The translations under genes were made by a program, and so were the position numbers. A DNA stretch of 64,000 nt, taken from positions 985,501-1,049,500 of the forward strand of contig NZ_LR134365.1 in assembly GCF_900637305.1 (NCBI RefSeq), written 5' to 3'. The notes below the pieces were generated by a model. The model ran no database searches and was not told the DNA's origin. It saw only the letters and a program-made list of their open reading frames with translations. The DNA is from Cardiobacterium hominis. Its GTDB lineage: Bacteria; Pseudomonadota; Gammaproteobacteria; Cardiobacteriales; Cardiobacteriaceae. Positions 9,250 through 18,808 of this stretch are shown here, piece by piece (the stretch's first letter is position 1; the number at the start of each line of letters is the position of its first letter).

Positions 9250-9866
9250 GCGACAACATCCGCTGGCTGGACTGGGCAGTCGAACTGCAAAGCCTCGCGC
9301 AGGCGGGGCTGACCTACGGCAAAGACGATTTTGACCGCGAACGCTACCAGCGCATCCGCGCCATTGCCGCCGACATCATCAGCCAGCACAGCAGCCTTCC
9401 CGCCGCGCGCGTTGCCGACCTCTTCTGCAACGAAAGCGGCTACCAGACGCCCAAACTCGATACCCGCGCCGCGATTATCGAAGACGACAAAATCCTCCTC
9501 GTACAAGAACGCGACTGCCGTTGGGCACTACCGGGCGGCTGGGTCGATGTGAACTGCTCCGTGCGGGAAAACATCACCAAAGAAGTCAAAGAAGAAGCCG
9601 GACTGGACGTCGTCGCCGAACGCATCCTTGCCCTGCACGACTGGCACCAACACAACGGCAGCACCTCCGCCTGGCACATCTGCAAAATCTTCATCCAATG
9701 CCGCGTGCTGGGCGGCGCCTTCCAGCCGAACAACGAAACCCTCGCCAGCGGCTGGTTCCGCGCCGACGCCCTGCCGCCGCTTGCCAGCGAAAAAAACAAC
9801 GCCGCGCAAATCGCGCTCTGCTTCACCGCCGCGCGCGACCCGCAATGGCAACCCCCGTTTGACTAA
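9246..9866 (+). CDS. NUDIX hydrolase with N-terminal NUDIX-associated domain
   Basis: A 206-residue cytosolic hydrolase. The first ~65 residues (W-L-D-W-A-V-E-L-Q-S-L-A-Q-A-G-L and R-Y-x-R-I-R-A-I-A-A) match the small helical domain that precedes many ADP-sugar NUDIX enzymes. The NUDIX box runs from G-G-W-V-D-V-N to K-E-V-K-E-E-A-G-L. The distal Glu pair is intact, while the first Glu of the classical box is replaced by Cys and the Arg by Lys, as in other members of this subfamily. Substrate unknown, possibly a nucleoside diphosphate-X compound. Coupled to the Sel1 gene by an ATGA overlap. Confidence 0.88.
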   Translation: MSDNIRWLDWAVELQSLAQAGLTYGKDDFDRERYQRIRAIAADIISQHSSLPAARVADLFCNESGYQTPKLDTRAAIIEDDKILLVQERDCRWALPGGWVDVNCSVRENITKEVKEEAGLDVVAERILALHDWHQHNGSTSAWHICKIFIQCRVLGGAFQPNNETLASGWFRADALPPLASEKNNAAQIALCFTAARDPQWQPPFD

Positions 9867-9877
9867 AGGAGAACCCC

Positions 9878-10327
9878 ATGCCCTTTGACCCGCCCTTCTG
9901 GAACTGGCTCATCCTGACCGGCATCTTCCTGCTCGCGGAAGTGCTGACCGTCTCCTTCTTCTTCCTCTTCTGGGGACTGGCAGCGGCCGCATTAGTCGTC
10001 ATCACCCTCGCCGCACCAACGCTGGACTGGCGCTGGCAAAGCGCCATCTTCGCCGTACTATCGCTGGTCGCCATCCTCCTCTGGCGCCAAGTGGCGCGGC
10101 GCTGGCAGGCGAACAAAAACGACACCGCGGCGCTACTCAACAACCGCGGCGCACAATACATCGGGCGCCAGTTCACCCTCGACACCCCCATCGAAAACGG
10201 CTACGGCAAACTGAAAATCGGCGACAGCCTGTGGACCATCACCGGCGACAACCTGCCCGCCGGCACGGACATCATCATCACCGCCGCCGAAGACAACCGC
10301 CTGCATTACCGCAAGGCAGCGGAATGA
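9878..10327 (+). CDS. NfeD-like membrane protein
   Basis: 149 residues: two to three transmembrane helices in the first ~75 positions, then a small beta-rich OB-like domain (L-L-N-N-R-G-A-Q-Y-I-G-R-Q-F-T-L and G-D-S-L-W-T-I). This is the short NfeD (YbbK) form, whose C-terminal domain docks to SPFH proteins. It is the natural partner of the QmcA-type protein at 7625, although two unrelated genes lie between them. AAGGAG precedes the ATG. The stop overlaps the following ATG. Confidence 0.88.
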   Translation: MPFDPPFWNWLILTGIFLLAEVLTVSFFFLFWGLAAAALVVITLAAPTLDWRWQSAIFAVLSLVAILLWRQVARRWQANKNDTAALLNNRGAQYIGRQFTLDTPIENGYGKLKIGDSLWTITGDNLPAGTDIIITAAEDNRLHYRKAAE

Positions 10328-11238
10328 AAACCGCCGTACTGCCCCCTCCCCCGTGGGGGAGGGCTGGGGTGGGGGCAGCAGAAAAACCGCGCAGCGACAG
10401 CACCCACGTAATAACCCCATATACATACACCTCGAGCGCTCAAGCGTATGTAAACAAAATCCGCAAAACCCTCCTCGCCTTCGCCGCGCTCCTCCTCGCC
10501 GCTCCCGCCAGCACCGCCACGCCGGAATTCAAACCGTTGGCAAGCGGCGGCAGCTACGCCAGCACCACCTACAAAAACGTCCGCTACGGCATCTACCAGG
10601 CCGACCCGGCGCAAGTGTCGCTGCACTGGAAAACCGCCGACGGCAGCGCTTACGCCAACCTCGCCACCCTCAAGCGCAGCCTCGAACAAAGCGGCGCGCG
10701 CGTCGCCTTCCTCATGAACGCCGGCATCTACAGCGAAAACGACACCCCGGCAGGCCTGTGGATCGAGCGCGGACAAACCCTCGTCCCGCTCAACCGCAAA
10801 AACGGCAAAGGCAACTTCCACATCCAGCCGAACGGCGTCTTCTACATCGAGCGCGGCAAAGCGCGCATCCAGACCAGCGCCGCCTACCACATCGGCAACC
10901 ACCACCCCGACTGGGCAGTACAATCCGGGCCGCTGCTCCTGCTGGACGGCAAGCCCAACCCCCGCTTCGTCAAAAACCTCTCCAGCCCGCACAAACGCAA
11001 CGCCGTCTGCACCACCGCCGACAACCGCCTCTATTTCATCCTCACCGAAGACTACGACCTCGGCAGCGAATGGCCGAGCTTCCACCGCTTCGCCGAAGCC
11101 TTGCAACACCTCGGCTGCCATGACGCGCTCTACCTCGACGGCACCCTCTCCGGCTGGTACATCCCCGGCATCGCCGGCACCTTCCACTGGACACACTACG
11201 TCGGCATCATCGCCGTCACCACCCTGGAAACCCCATGA
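10324..11238 (+). CDS. Exported phosphodiester glycosidase family protein
   Basis: The C-terminal ~250 residues match the phosphodiester glycosidase (NAGPA-like) domain: F-L-M-N-A-G-I-Y, the P-N-G-V-F-Y-I core, A-V-Q-S-G-P-L-L-L, and the final Y-L-D-G-T-L-S-G-W-Y. A signal peptide (I-R-K-T-L-L-A-F-A-A-L-L-L-A-A-P-A-S-T-A) begins about 45 codons after the only in-frame ATG, at 10324. The extra N-terminal stretch, rich in Pro/Gly/Arg, is encoded by a GC-rich repeat (copy 2). The repeat seems to have separated the coupled start (ATGA overlap with nfeD) from the signal peptide. True start uncertain; secretion could be impaired. Confidence 0.8.
   Translation: MKTAVLPPPPWGRAGVGAAEKPRSDSTHVITPYTYTSSAQAYVNKIRKTLLAFAALLLAAPASTATPEFKPLASGGSYASTTYKNVRYGIYQADPAQVSLHWKTADGSAYANLATLKRSLEQSGARVAFLMNAGIYSENDTPAGLWIERGQTLVPLNRKNGKGNFHIQPNGVFYIERGKARIQTSAAYHIGNHHPDWAVQSGPLLLLDGKPNPRFVKNLSSPHKRNAVCTTADNRLYFILTEDYDLGSEWPSFHRFAEALQHLGCHDALYLDGTLSGWYIPGIAGTFHWTHYVGIIAVTTLETP
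10341..10400. repeat. GC-rich REP-like repeat, copy 2 (inside a coding region)
   Basis: Hairpin CCCCTCCCCC...GGGGGAGGG followed by CTGGGGTGGGGGCAGCAGAA and then AAACCGCGCAGCGAC. That last tail recurs after copies at 34.65 and 39.7 kb. It sits in the first 25 codons of the phosphodiester glycosidase frame. Confidence 0.75.
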
Positions 11239-12716
11239 AAGACCGCTACGCAGCACTCGATCTCGGCTCCAACAGCTTCCACCTCGTCATCGCGCAAATG
11301 CTTGATGGCAGCATCCAAACCGTCGATAAAAACAAACACATGGTGCGCCTCGGCGAAGGCCTGGACGACAACAACCGGCTCAGCGGCGAAGCCATCGCGC
11401 GCGGCATCGAAGCGCTGACCCAAATGGGACAACTCGTCGCCGACATCCCCGAAGACCACTTCCGCGCGGTCGCCACCAACACCCTGCGCGTCGCCGAAAA
11501 CCGCGACGCCTTTCTCGCCGCCGGCGAAGCCGCGCTGGGCAAACCGATAGAAATCATCAGCGGCAGCGAAGAAGCGGCGCTCATCTACCTCGGCATCAGC
11601 AAACACAACCACTTCACCGACCGCAGCATCGTCATCGACATCGGCGGCGGCTCCACCGAAATCATCCTCGGCGAAGGCAGCGAACCGCAAATCCTGCGCT
11701 CGCTCACCATCGGCTGCGCCAACATCGCCGCGCGCTGCTTCCCCAAAGGTAAAATCAACAAAGCCGCCATCAAAAAAGCGTGCGACTACGCCGGCACCAT
11801 CATCGAACCGCACATCACGACCTACCGCAGCCAACCCGCGTGGGCGCGCGTCGTCCTGAGCTCCGGCACCGCCAAAGCCATCGCCCGCGTCCTCAAAAAA
11901 GACACCATCGACCGCGCCGACCTCGACGCCCTGCTCGACAAACTCGCCGACATCGGCCACGCCGACAAACTGCCGAAAAAACTGGGCGTGGACGAAGCGC
12001 GCGCCTACGGCTTCACGGGCGGCGTCAGCATCCTCGCCGCGCTCTACCAACACCTCGACCTCGACCGCGCTATCGTCAGCCAAGAAGCACTGCGCGAAGG
12101 TGTACTGCTCGAACTGATGGGGCGTGATGACAACGACAGCGACGAACGCGAACGCACCGCGCGCGCCATGCAGAACCGCTTTGCCGTGGACGTGGCGCAG
12201 GCCGACCGCGTCGCCGCACTTGCCGACCACCTGAACCGCCAACTGCCCGAAACCGCGCCGTCGCGCTTCACTCCCATCCTGCGTTACGCCGCCTGGCTGC
12301 ACGAAACTGGCTGGGCAGTCGCGCGTAACGACATGCAAAAACACGGCGCCTACATCCTCGAACACGCCGACATGCCCGGCTACTCGCGCCTGATGCAAGA
12401 CATCCTCGCCGTCCTCGTCAAAGCACAAAAACGCAAACTGCCGGACAAAGATATCAACGCCCTGCCGGAGGCGCACCGCGCCTGGGTCTGGCAAAACGCA
12501 CTTGCGCTGCGCCTCGCCGTACTCATCTGCCGCGCACGCACGCCCATTGCCGCCATTGACTACCCGGACATCCGCCGCTTCGGCGACACCTACCGCCTGC
12601 GCTTCCCGGACGGCTACCTCGCCGCTCATCCGCTCACCCACGCCGACCTGCAACAAGAACAGGCGCTATGGCAAGAAAACAGCCCGTGGACGCTGGAATA
12701 CAACGAACCGGTGTGA
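11235..12716 (+). CDS. ppx: Exopolyphosphatase (Ppx/GppA family)
   Basis: Ppx removes terminal phosphates from polyphosphate; the family also contains pppGpp phosphatases. The 493-residue protein opens A-A-L-D-L-G-S-N-S-F-H-L-V-I-A. It carries the second ATPase-fold motif I-V-I-D-I-G-G-G-S-T-E near residue 135, S-S-G-T-A-K near 215, and an all-helical HD-like C-terminal half, as in enteric Ppx. The ATG overlaps the preceding stop (ATGA). No ppk neighbour in the window. Choice of Ppx over GppA rests on length and is moderate. Confidence 0.9.
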   Translation: MKDRYAALDLGSNSFHLVIAQMLDGSIQTVDKNKHMVRLGEGLDDNNRLSGEAIARGIEALTQMGQLVADIPEDHFRAVATNTLRVAENRDAFLAAGEAALGKPIEIISGSEEAALIYLGISKHNHFTDRSIVIDIGGGSTEIILGEGSEPQILRSLTIGCANIAARCFPKGKINKAAIKKACDYAGTIIEPHITTYRSQPAWARVVLSSGTAKAIARVLKKDTIDRADLDALLDKLADIGHADKLPKKLGVDEARAYGFTGGVSILAALYQHLDLDRAIVSQEALREGVLLELMGRDDNDSDERERTARAMQNRFAVDVAQADRVAALADHLNRQLPETAPSRFTPILRYAAWLHETGWAVARNDMQKHGAYILEHADMPGYSRLMQDILAVLVKAQKRKLPDKDINALPEAHRAWVWQNALALRLAVLICRARTPIAAIDYPDIRRFGDTYRLRFPDGYLAAHPLTHADLQQEQALWQENSPWTLEYNEPV

Positions 12717-12735
12717 ATACGGCTTTATCGCCCGC

Positions 12736-12765
12736 ATAAAAAAGCCCCCTTGCGGGGGCTTTTTG
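12736..12765. terminator. Bidirectional terminator between ppx and lpdA
   Basis: AGCCCCC/GGGGGCT stem with TTGC loop, flanked by A-run and T-run, between two convergent genes. Confidence 0.9.
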
Positions 12766-12776
12766 CTGGACTGCGG

Positions 12777-14567
12777 TTAGAACAATTTTTTCTGCGGCGG
12801 CAGGTCGGTGCAACTGCCTTCTGCGACTTCCGCCGCCATGCCGATGGATTCGCCCAGGGTCGGGTGCGGGTGGATGGTGAGCGCGATGTCCTGGACGGTC
12901 GCGTCCATTTCGATGGCGAGCGCGATTTCGGAGATCATGTCACCCGCGTTCGGCCCGACCAGCGCGCCGCCAACGACGCGGTGGGTGTTTTTGTCGATAA
13001 TCAGCTTGGTGAAGCCGTAGTCGCAGCCGTTTGCCAGCGCGCGGCCGGAAGCGGCCCACGGGAAGACGGCTTTTTCGATACTGAGGTTTTGCGCGGCGGC
13101 TTGTAGCTCAGTGACGCCTGCCCAGGCAACTTCCGGCGAGGTGTAGGCGACGCTCGGGATGACGCGCGCGTCGAAGAAGCTGTTGGCATCGCCTGCGGCA
13201 ACTTGCGCGGCGACGTGCGCTTCGTGTACGCCTTTGTGTGCCAGCATCGGCTGGCCGACGATGTCGCCGACGGCGTAGATGTTGGGCTGGGTGGTGCGCA
13301 TTTGTTTGTCCACTTTGATGAAGCCGCGTTCGTTTACATAGACGTTGGCCGCTTCGAGGTTCAGCTGGTGGCCGTTCGGTGCGCGGCCGACGGCGACGAG
13401 GACGCGGTCATAGCGCTGCGGTTCGGTCGGTGCCTGGCTGCCTTCAAAGGTGATGTAGATGCCGTCTTTTTCGGCGCTCGCTGCCACGGTTTTGGTGCCG
13501 GTCATGATGTTGTTGAAGCGGTGGTTGTTGCGTTTTTCCCAGACTTTGACGAGGTCTTTGTCCGCGCCAGCCATCAGGGTGTCCGCCATTTCAACGATAT
13601 CGACTTTGGCGCCGAGGGTGGCGTACACGGTCGCCATTTCGAGGCCGATGATGCCACCGCCGATGATGAGCAGGCGTTCGGGGACGTCTTTCAGGGCGAG
13701 CGCGCCGGTGGAGTCCATGATGCGCTCGTCTTCCGGCATGAACGGCAGTTTGATGCTGCGTGAGCCGGCGGCGATGATGCATTGTTTGAAGGGGATGGTT
13801 TGGGTTGCGCCGCTGTCGTCGGTGACGGTGACGCTGTGGGTGCTGGCGAATTTGGCAACGCCGCGGACGACGTTCACTTTGCGCCCTTTGGCCATGCCGG
13901 CAAGGCCGCCGGTGAGTTTTTTGACGACGCTTTCTTTGTGCTGGCGCAGGTTGTCCACGCTGATTTTCGGCGCGTCAAACTGGATGCCGGAGTTGGCGAT
14001 GCTGTGCGCTTCTTCGATGACTTCGCAGACGTGCAGCAGGGCTTTGGACGGGATGCAGCCGACGTTCAGGCAGACACCGCCGAGGGTTTGGTAGCGCTCG
14101 ATCAGGGTGACTTTCAGGCCGAGGTCGGCGGCGCGGAAGGCGGCGGAGTAACCGGCCGGGCCTGCGCCGATGACGAGCATGTCCACCGCGCCTTCCGGGG
14201 CAGGGCCGCCGGGGATGGGGGCGGCGGCAGCGGCAGGTTGTGCGGCCGGTGCCGGTTGGGCAGCTGCCGCCGGAGCGGGTTTTGCGGCTGCGGGGGCGGC
14301 GGTTGCCGTCGCTGCGGCGCTGGCACCACCGGCGCTGTCGAGGGTGCCGATGGTGTCTCCGGCGGAGACTTTGTCGCCGACTTTGACGGTCAGGGTGGCG
14401 ATAACGCCGTCTGCCGGTGCGGGGACGTCCATCGAGGCTTTGTCGGTTTCGAGGGTGATGAGCGAGTCTTCTTTTTTGACGCTGTCGCCCGCCTTGACCA
14501 GGACTTCGATGACGTCAACGTTGGCGAAGTCGCCCAAATCGGGAACGATGATAGGTTGGGTTGCCAT
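12777..14567 (-). CDS. lpdA: Dihydrolipoyl dehydrogenase with fused N-terminal lipoyl domain
   Basis: E3 flavoprotein that reoxidises dihydrolipoamide with NAD+ for 2-oxoacid dehydrogenase complexes. The 596-residue product starts with a lipoyl domain (E-T-D-K-A-S-M, lipoyl-Lys at ~43) and an Ala/Pro linker (~80-125). It continues with a complete pyridine nucleotide-disulfide oxidoreductase: redox pair G-G-V-C-L-N-V-G-C (Cys ~166/171), G-G-G-I-I-G-L-E NAD loop, and C-terminal I-H-P-H-P-T-L-G-E with the catalytic His/Glu. Lipoyl-fused E3 enzymes are known in Neisseria and related bacteria. No aceE/aceF genes are adjacent. Confidence 0.96.
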   Translation of the reverse strand: MATQPIIVPDLGDFANVDVIEVLVKAGDSVKKEDSLITLETDKASMDVPAPADGVIATLTVKVGDKVSAGDTIGTLDSAGGASAAATATAAPAAAKPAPAAAAQPAPAAQPAAAAAPIPGGPAPEGAVDMLVIGAGPAGYSAAFRAADLGLKVTLIERYQTLGGVCLNVGCIPSKALLHVCEVIEEAHSIANSGIQFDAPKISVDNLRQHKESVVKKLTGGLAGMAKGRKVNVVRGVAKFASTHSVTVTDDSGATQTIPFKQCIIAAGSRSIKLPFMPEDERIMDSTGALALKDVPERLLIIGGGIIGLEMATVYATLGAKVDIVEMADTLMAGADKDLVKVWEKRNNHRFNNIMTGTKTVAASAEKDGIYITFEGSQAPTEPQRYDRVLVAVGRAPNGHQLNLEAANVYVNERGFIKVDKQMRTTQPNIYAVGDIVGQPMLAHKGVHEAHVAAQVAAGDANSFFDARVIPSVAYTSPEVAWAGVTELQAAAQNLSIEKAVFPWAASGRALANGCDYGFTKLIIDKNTHRVVGGALVGPNAGDMISEIALAIEMDATVQDIALTIHPHPTLGESIGMAAEVAEGSCTDLPPQKKLF

Positions 14568-14618
14568 GTTTTACCTCACAAATTTGGCTTCGATACAAGT
14601 TATCTATGGCTTATTGTA

Positions 14619-15602
<984 letters not shown>

Positions 15603-15716
15603 TCAAGACCGCAAGGCGGCAATTCTACGGCGATTTGCGGCGCGGGCAAACATTAACCTTGCCTTTACCAAATTTAATGTGCATTATGATGCGCGACGCG
15701 TTACGGAGTATTTTGG

Positions 15717-16121
15717 GTGGCAACGATATGGATTCTGGCACTGGATGTCGGGCAGCGGAAAACCGGCGTTGCCGTCGGCCAGTCGCTGACACAAACGGCC
15801 AAACCGCTTGCAGTTTTGCGCCATCCGGCGCAGCAACTGGAAGCTGCACATTTCGCCGCCTGGGTGCGGGAATGGTCGGTGTCGCATATCGTCATCGGTC
15901 TGCCCAAACTGCGTGACGGCAAGGAACATCCGTTGGCCGCGCCCATCCGCCGGATTGGCGCGAAATGCCAGGAAGCGTTCGGATTACCGGTTCATTACAT
16001 CGACGAATATCTGAGCTCGCACGAAGCGCGGGCGCGCCTGCCGGGCGAAAAAGAAGTTGATGCCATGGCCGCCGCGATCATTGCGGAAGACTGGCTGGCC
16101 GGTAACGGTGGGGCAGGGTAG
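15717..16121 (+). CDS. ruvX: Putative pre-16S rRNA nuclease (YqgF/RuvX)
   Basis: RNase H-like fold enzyme implicated in maturation of the 16S rRNA 5' end. The 134-residue product shows L-A-L-D-V-G-Q-R-K-T-G-V-A-V-G at the N-terminus, I-V-I-G-L-P in the middle, Y-I-D-E-Y-L-S-S-H-E-A, and a terminal D-A-M-A-A-A-I-I. Starts at a GTG (15717) with GGAG eight bases upstream; no ATG fits. It precedes the pil chemosensory cluster but has its own spacing of 73 bases. Confidence 0.93.
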   Translation: MATIWILALDVGQRKTGVAVGQSLTQTAKPLAVLRHPAQQLEAAHFAAWVREWSVSHIVIGLPKLRDGKEHPLAAPIRRIGAKCQEAFGLPVHYIDEYLSSHEARARLPGEKEVDAMAAAIIAEDWLAGNGGAG

Positions 16122-16194
16122 CGGTTGGCGTCGCATTTTTGGCGGCAATCCGCTATTCTATGTCCTGTGTATTAGCGAAAATTAAGGAGTTCGC

Positions 16195-16572
16195 GTGTCT
16201 GATAAAAAATCCGTGAAAGTGCTCGTAGTGGACGATAGCGGCACGATCCGGAAAACCGCCGAGGCCATCCTCACAAAAGAAGGCTACACCGTGGCCACCG
16301 CTGAAGACGGCTTCAGCGCTTTGTCCAAAGTCATGTCGTTCAAACCCGACCTCATCTTCCTCGACATCATGATGCCGCGGCTTGATGGCTATCAGGTCTG
16401 CTCCGTCATCAAGAGCAACGCCGCCTTTGCCAAAACGCCGGTGCTGATGCTTTCCAGTAAAGACAGCATCTTCGACAAGGCGCGCGGTCGTATTGCCGGG
16501 TCTGAATACTTCATGACCAAACCCTTTTCGCGTGACGAATTGCTCAATGCCATCCGCACGCACGTACAGTAA
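16195..16572 (+). CDS. pilG: Twitching motility response regulator PilG
   Basis: Single-domain CheY-like receiver of the Pil-Chp system; in Pseudomonas PilG promotes pilus extension through the FimV/PilB side. The 125-residue protein has the acidic pair V-V-D-D-S near 12-15, phosphoacceptor Asp57 in F-L-D-I-M-M-P, and Lys109 in T-K-P-F. GTG start preceded by TAAGGAG. First gene of pilG-pilH-pilI-pilJ-chpA-chpC, all on the plus strand. Confidence 0.95.
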   Translation: MSDKKSVKVLVVDDSGTIRKTAEAILTKEGYTVATAEDGFSALSKVMSFKPDLIFLDIMMPRLDGYQVCSVIKSNAAFAKTPVLMLSSKDSIFDKARGRIAGSEYFMTKPFSRDELLNAIRTHVQ

Positions 16573-16587
16573 AAGGAACCCTTGATA

Positions 16588-16947
16588 ATGGCTACAATTT
16601 TGATAGTGGATGACTCCCCGACCGAAGCGGAAGTCGTGCGCGTCATGCTGGAAAGCGAAGGATACAGCGTATTGTGGGCGGATACCGCCGACAAGGGCAT
16701 CAAGACTGCCGAAGAAAAGCGTCCTGACCTGATACTGATGGATGTAGTCATGCCAGGTATGAGCGGTTTTCAGGCGACGCGCAAATTGATGCGTAACCCC
16801 GATACCCGCGATATCCCCATACTCATGCTGACGACCAAGGATCAGGAAAGCGACCGGGCATGGGGACTGCGCAATGGTGCGCGCGAATATTTCGTCAAAC
16901 CGCCGGAAAAAGAGGCGTTATTGGCACAAATCAAAGCCCTGATATGA
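16588..16947 (+). CDS. pilH: Twitching motility response regulator PilH
   Basis: Second CheY-like receiver of the system, generally acting in pilus retraction or as a phosphate sink. 119 residues: I-L-I-V-D-D-S-P-T-E, phosphoacceptor Asp52 in L-M-D-V-V-M-P, and Lys104 in F-V-K-P-P. The frame opens at a TTG (16582), but the ATG at 16588 matches PilH homologues (M-A-T-I-L-I-V-D-D). Overlaps the pilI start by four bases. Confidence 0.95.
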   Translation: MATILIVDDSPTEAEVVRVMLESEGYSVLWADTADKGIKTAEEKRPDLILMDVVMPGMSGFQATRKLMRNPDTRDIPILMLTTKDQESDRAWGLRNGAREYFVKPPEKEALLAQIKALI

Positions 16948-17480
16948 ATAGCGAGAATACCAAAACCACGGAACTTACGCCCTTTGCCGTGCTTTGCGAC
17001 TATATCGAAAAAGCAGAAGCGCGCAAAAAGGTGGTGGATACCTATCAAGGTATCGGCGAAAGCTATCTGGCTTTTACAGCGGGCAACAAATACTACCTGC
17101 TCGACATGAAAGCGGTACAGGAAGTCTCCACCAATATTCAGGACATCACCCCGTTGCCCTTCACCCCCGGTTGGTTATTGGGGCTGGCGGGCATTCGCGG
17201 AGAAGTGTTTTCCGTAGTGGATTTCAAACGCTTTGTCGATCCCACACTGGCACCGCAAAGCATAAAAAGCCGTAGCGGTTTTATCGTCCTTCATAACGAA
17301 GGGCAGGGTTATATCCTGAAAGTGGATTCCATTCAGGGACTCCGCTCCTGTGAAGTATCTTCCTACCAGTCGTCTCGCGGCTGGCTTGACGGTCAGGCAG
17401 CCATGGATGGTCTTCAATGGTTGCGCATTGATTTGAAAAGTCTGGTGACAGATACCTCATTCATTCAAAACGTACAATAA
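16944..17480 (+). CDS. pilI: CheW-like adaptor PilI
   Basis: CheW-domain scaffold that links the receptor PilJ to the kinase ChpA. 178 residues, with the CheW hallmark P-G-W-L-L-G-L-A-G-I-R-G-E-V-F-S-V-V-D near 79-97, after an N-terminal strand pair around Y-L-L-D-M-K-A-V-Q-E-V. The ATG at 16944 overlaps the pilH stop (ATGA); the longer frame from 16860 lies inside pilH and is rejected. Translational coupling expected. Confidence 0.93.
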   Translation: MNSENTKTTELTPFAVLCDYIEKAEARKKVVDTYQGIGESYLAFTAGNKYYLLDMKAVQEVSTNIQDITPLPFTPGWLLGLAGIRGEVFSVVDFKRFVDPTLAPQSIKSRSGFIVLHNEGQGYILKVDSIQGLRSCEVSSYQSSRGWLDGQAAMDGLQWLRIDLKSLVTDTSFIQNVQ

Positions 17481-17493
17481 AAACGGGTGATTT

Positions 17494-18756
17494 ATGTTAA
17501 GTTCAAAAAATCGGACCAATGTTGCCAAAAGCAGCGGCAGCAAATTCTACCTTCCGGCGATGGCGGCAACCGTGGTCGCCGGATTGTTGGCGCTCTTTTG
17601 CCTGTTCCAATTATTTACGGGCGGCGGGTTATTGACGCTGTTATTGCCGCTGGCGGTCATTATTGCCGGTGGCGCCGGATTCCTCTGGTATAAATTCGTC
17701 GGCGAGCAATACTCCAAAATCCAGCACGTCTCTACCGAAGCCGAATTCCGTGCCAAGCGCGATCAGGACGCCATTCTCCGCTTAATGGATGAACTGGCCG
17801 AATTTTCCAATGGCGATTTGACCGTAGAAGCGCAAGTGACGGAAGACTTTACCGGAGCGATTGCCGATTCCGTAAACTACGCGATTGAATCCATGCGCGA
17901 ACTGGTCGGTACCATTAACCGCACCTCGACGCAGGTATCAAATGCGTCTAACAGCACCCGCCTGATTGCCGAACAAATGCAAAACTCCTCTACCGAGCAG
18001 GCGCAAAAAATCCACTCTATTGCCAAAATTATCGGCGATATGGTGCGCTCGCTGGACCGCGTGGCAATGAGTACCAACGATTCCGCCGAAATTGCCCGCA
18101 ATTCCGTCAGCATTGCGCGTGAAGGCGCGCAACAAGTGCGCAATACCATCAACGGTATGAACAACATTCGCGGCAACATTCAGGAAACGCGCACCCTGAT
18201 TAAGCGCCTGGGCGAAAGCTCGCAAGAAATCGGCAATATCGTCGAAATCATCAAAAGTATCGCAGATCAGACCAACATCCTTGCGCTAAATGCCGCCATT
18301 CAGGCGAACTCTGCCGGTGAAGCGGGGCGCGGATTTGCAGTCGTCGCCGACGAAGTCCAACGTCTCGCCGAGCGCTCCTCCAATGCGACCAAACGGATTG
18401 AAGGGTTGGTGAAAACCATTCAGAACGATACCAATGCGGCGGTCGCCTCGATGGAACGCTCCACCAAAGAAGTCGTCGATGGCGCGAATATTGCGGAAGA
18501 AGCAGGCACGGCACTCAGCAAAATCGAAGACGTTTCCACCTCGCTGGCCTCGCTCATCGAAAGAGTATCGGATTCCACCCGTAAAGTTTCCACCATGGCG
18601 GAAAACATCGCCAGCGATATGGCGCAAATCAACCAAATGGCGGTAACGACGACAGAAAACGTCATCAAGACATCCGACTCCATCGAAAACTTGAGCGCGC
18701 TTTCTCAAGAACTGAAAAACTCCGTATCCGGCTTCAAACTGCCGGTAGGATATTAA
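17494..18756 (+). CDS. pilJ: PilJ-type methyl-accepting chemoreceptor lacking a periplasmic sensor domain
   Basis: 420 residues. Two hydrophobic helices (~20-41 and ~46-66) are separated by only a few residues (F-T-G-G-G), so there is no periplasmic ligand domain. A HAMP-like linker (~70-130) follows. The receptor signalling region then has the strongly conserved hairpin tip [17 protein letters not shown] with [15 protein letters not shown] close behind. Pseudomonas PilJ is around 680 residues with a sizeable periplasmic part. Position between pilI and chpA assigns it to the Pil-Chp system; it may sense pilin or membrane state directly or through another protein. Confidence 0.9.
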   Translation: MLSSKNRTNVAKSSGSKFYLPAMAATVVAGLLALFCLFQLFTGGGLLTLLLPLAVIIAGGAGFLWYKFVGEQYSKIQHVSTEAEFRAKRDQDAILRLMDELAEFSNGDLTVEAQVTEDFTGAIADSVNYAIESMRELVGTINRTSTQVSNASNSTRLIAEQMQNSSTEQAQKIHSIAKIIGDMVRSLDRVAMSTNDSAEIARNSVSIAREGAQQVRNTINGMNNIRGNIQETRTLIKRLGESSQEIGNIVEIIKSIADQTNILALNAAIQANSAGEAGRGFAVVADEVQRLAERSSNATKRIEGLVKTIQNDTNAAVASMERSTKEVVDGANIAEEAGTALSKIEDVSTSLASLIERVSDSTRKVSTMAENIASDMAQINQMAVTTTENVIKTSDSIENLSALSQELKNSVSGFKLPVGY

Positions 18757-18808
18757 TCGAAAATAAACAGGGTTTGGCCTTTACGCCGAACCGGGTACAG
18801 GAGTTTTC

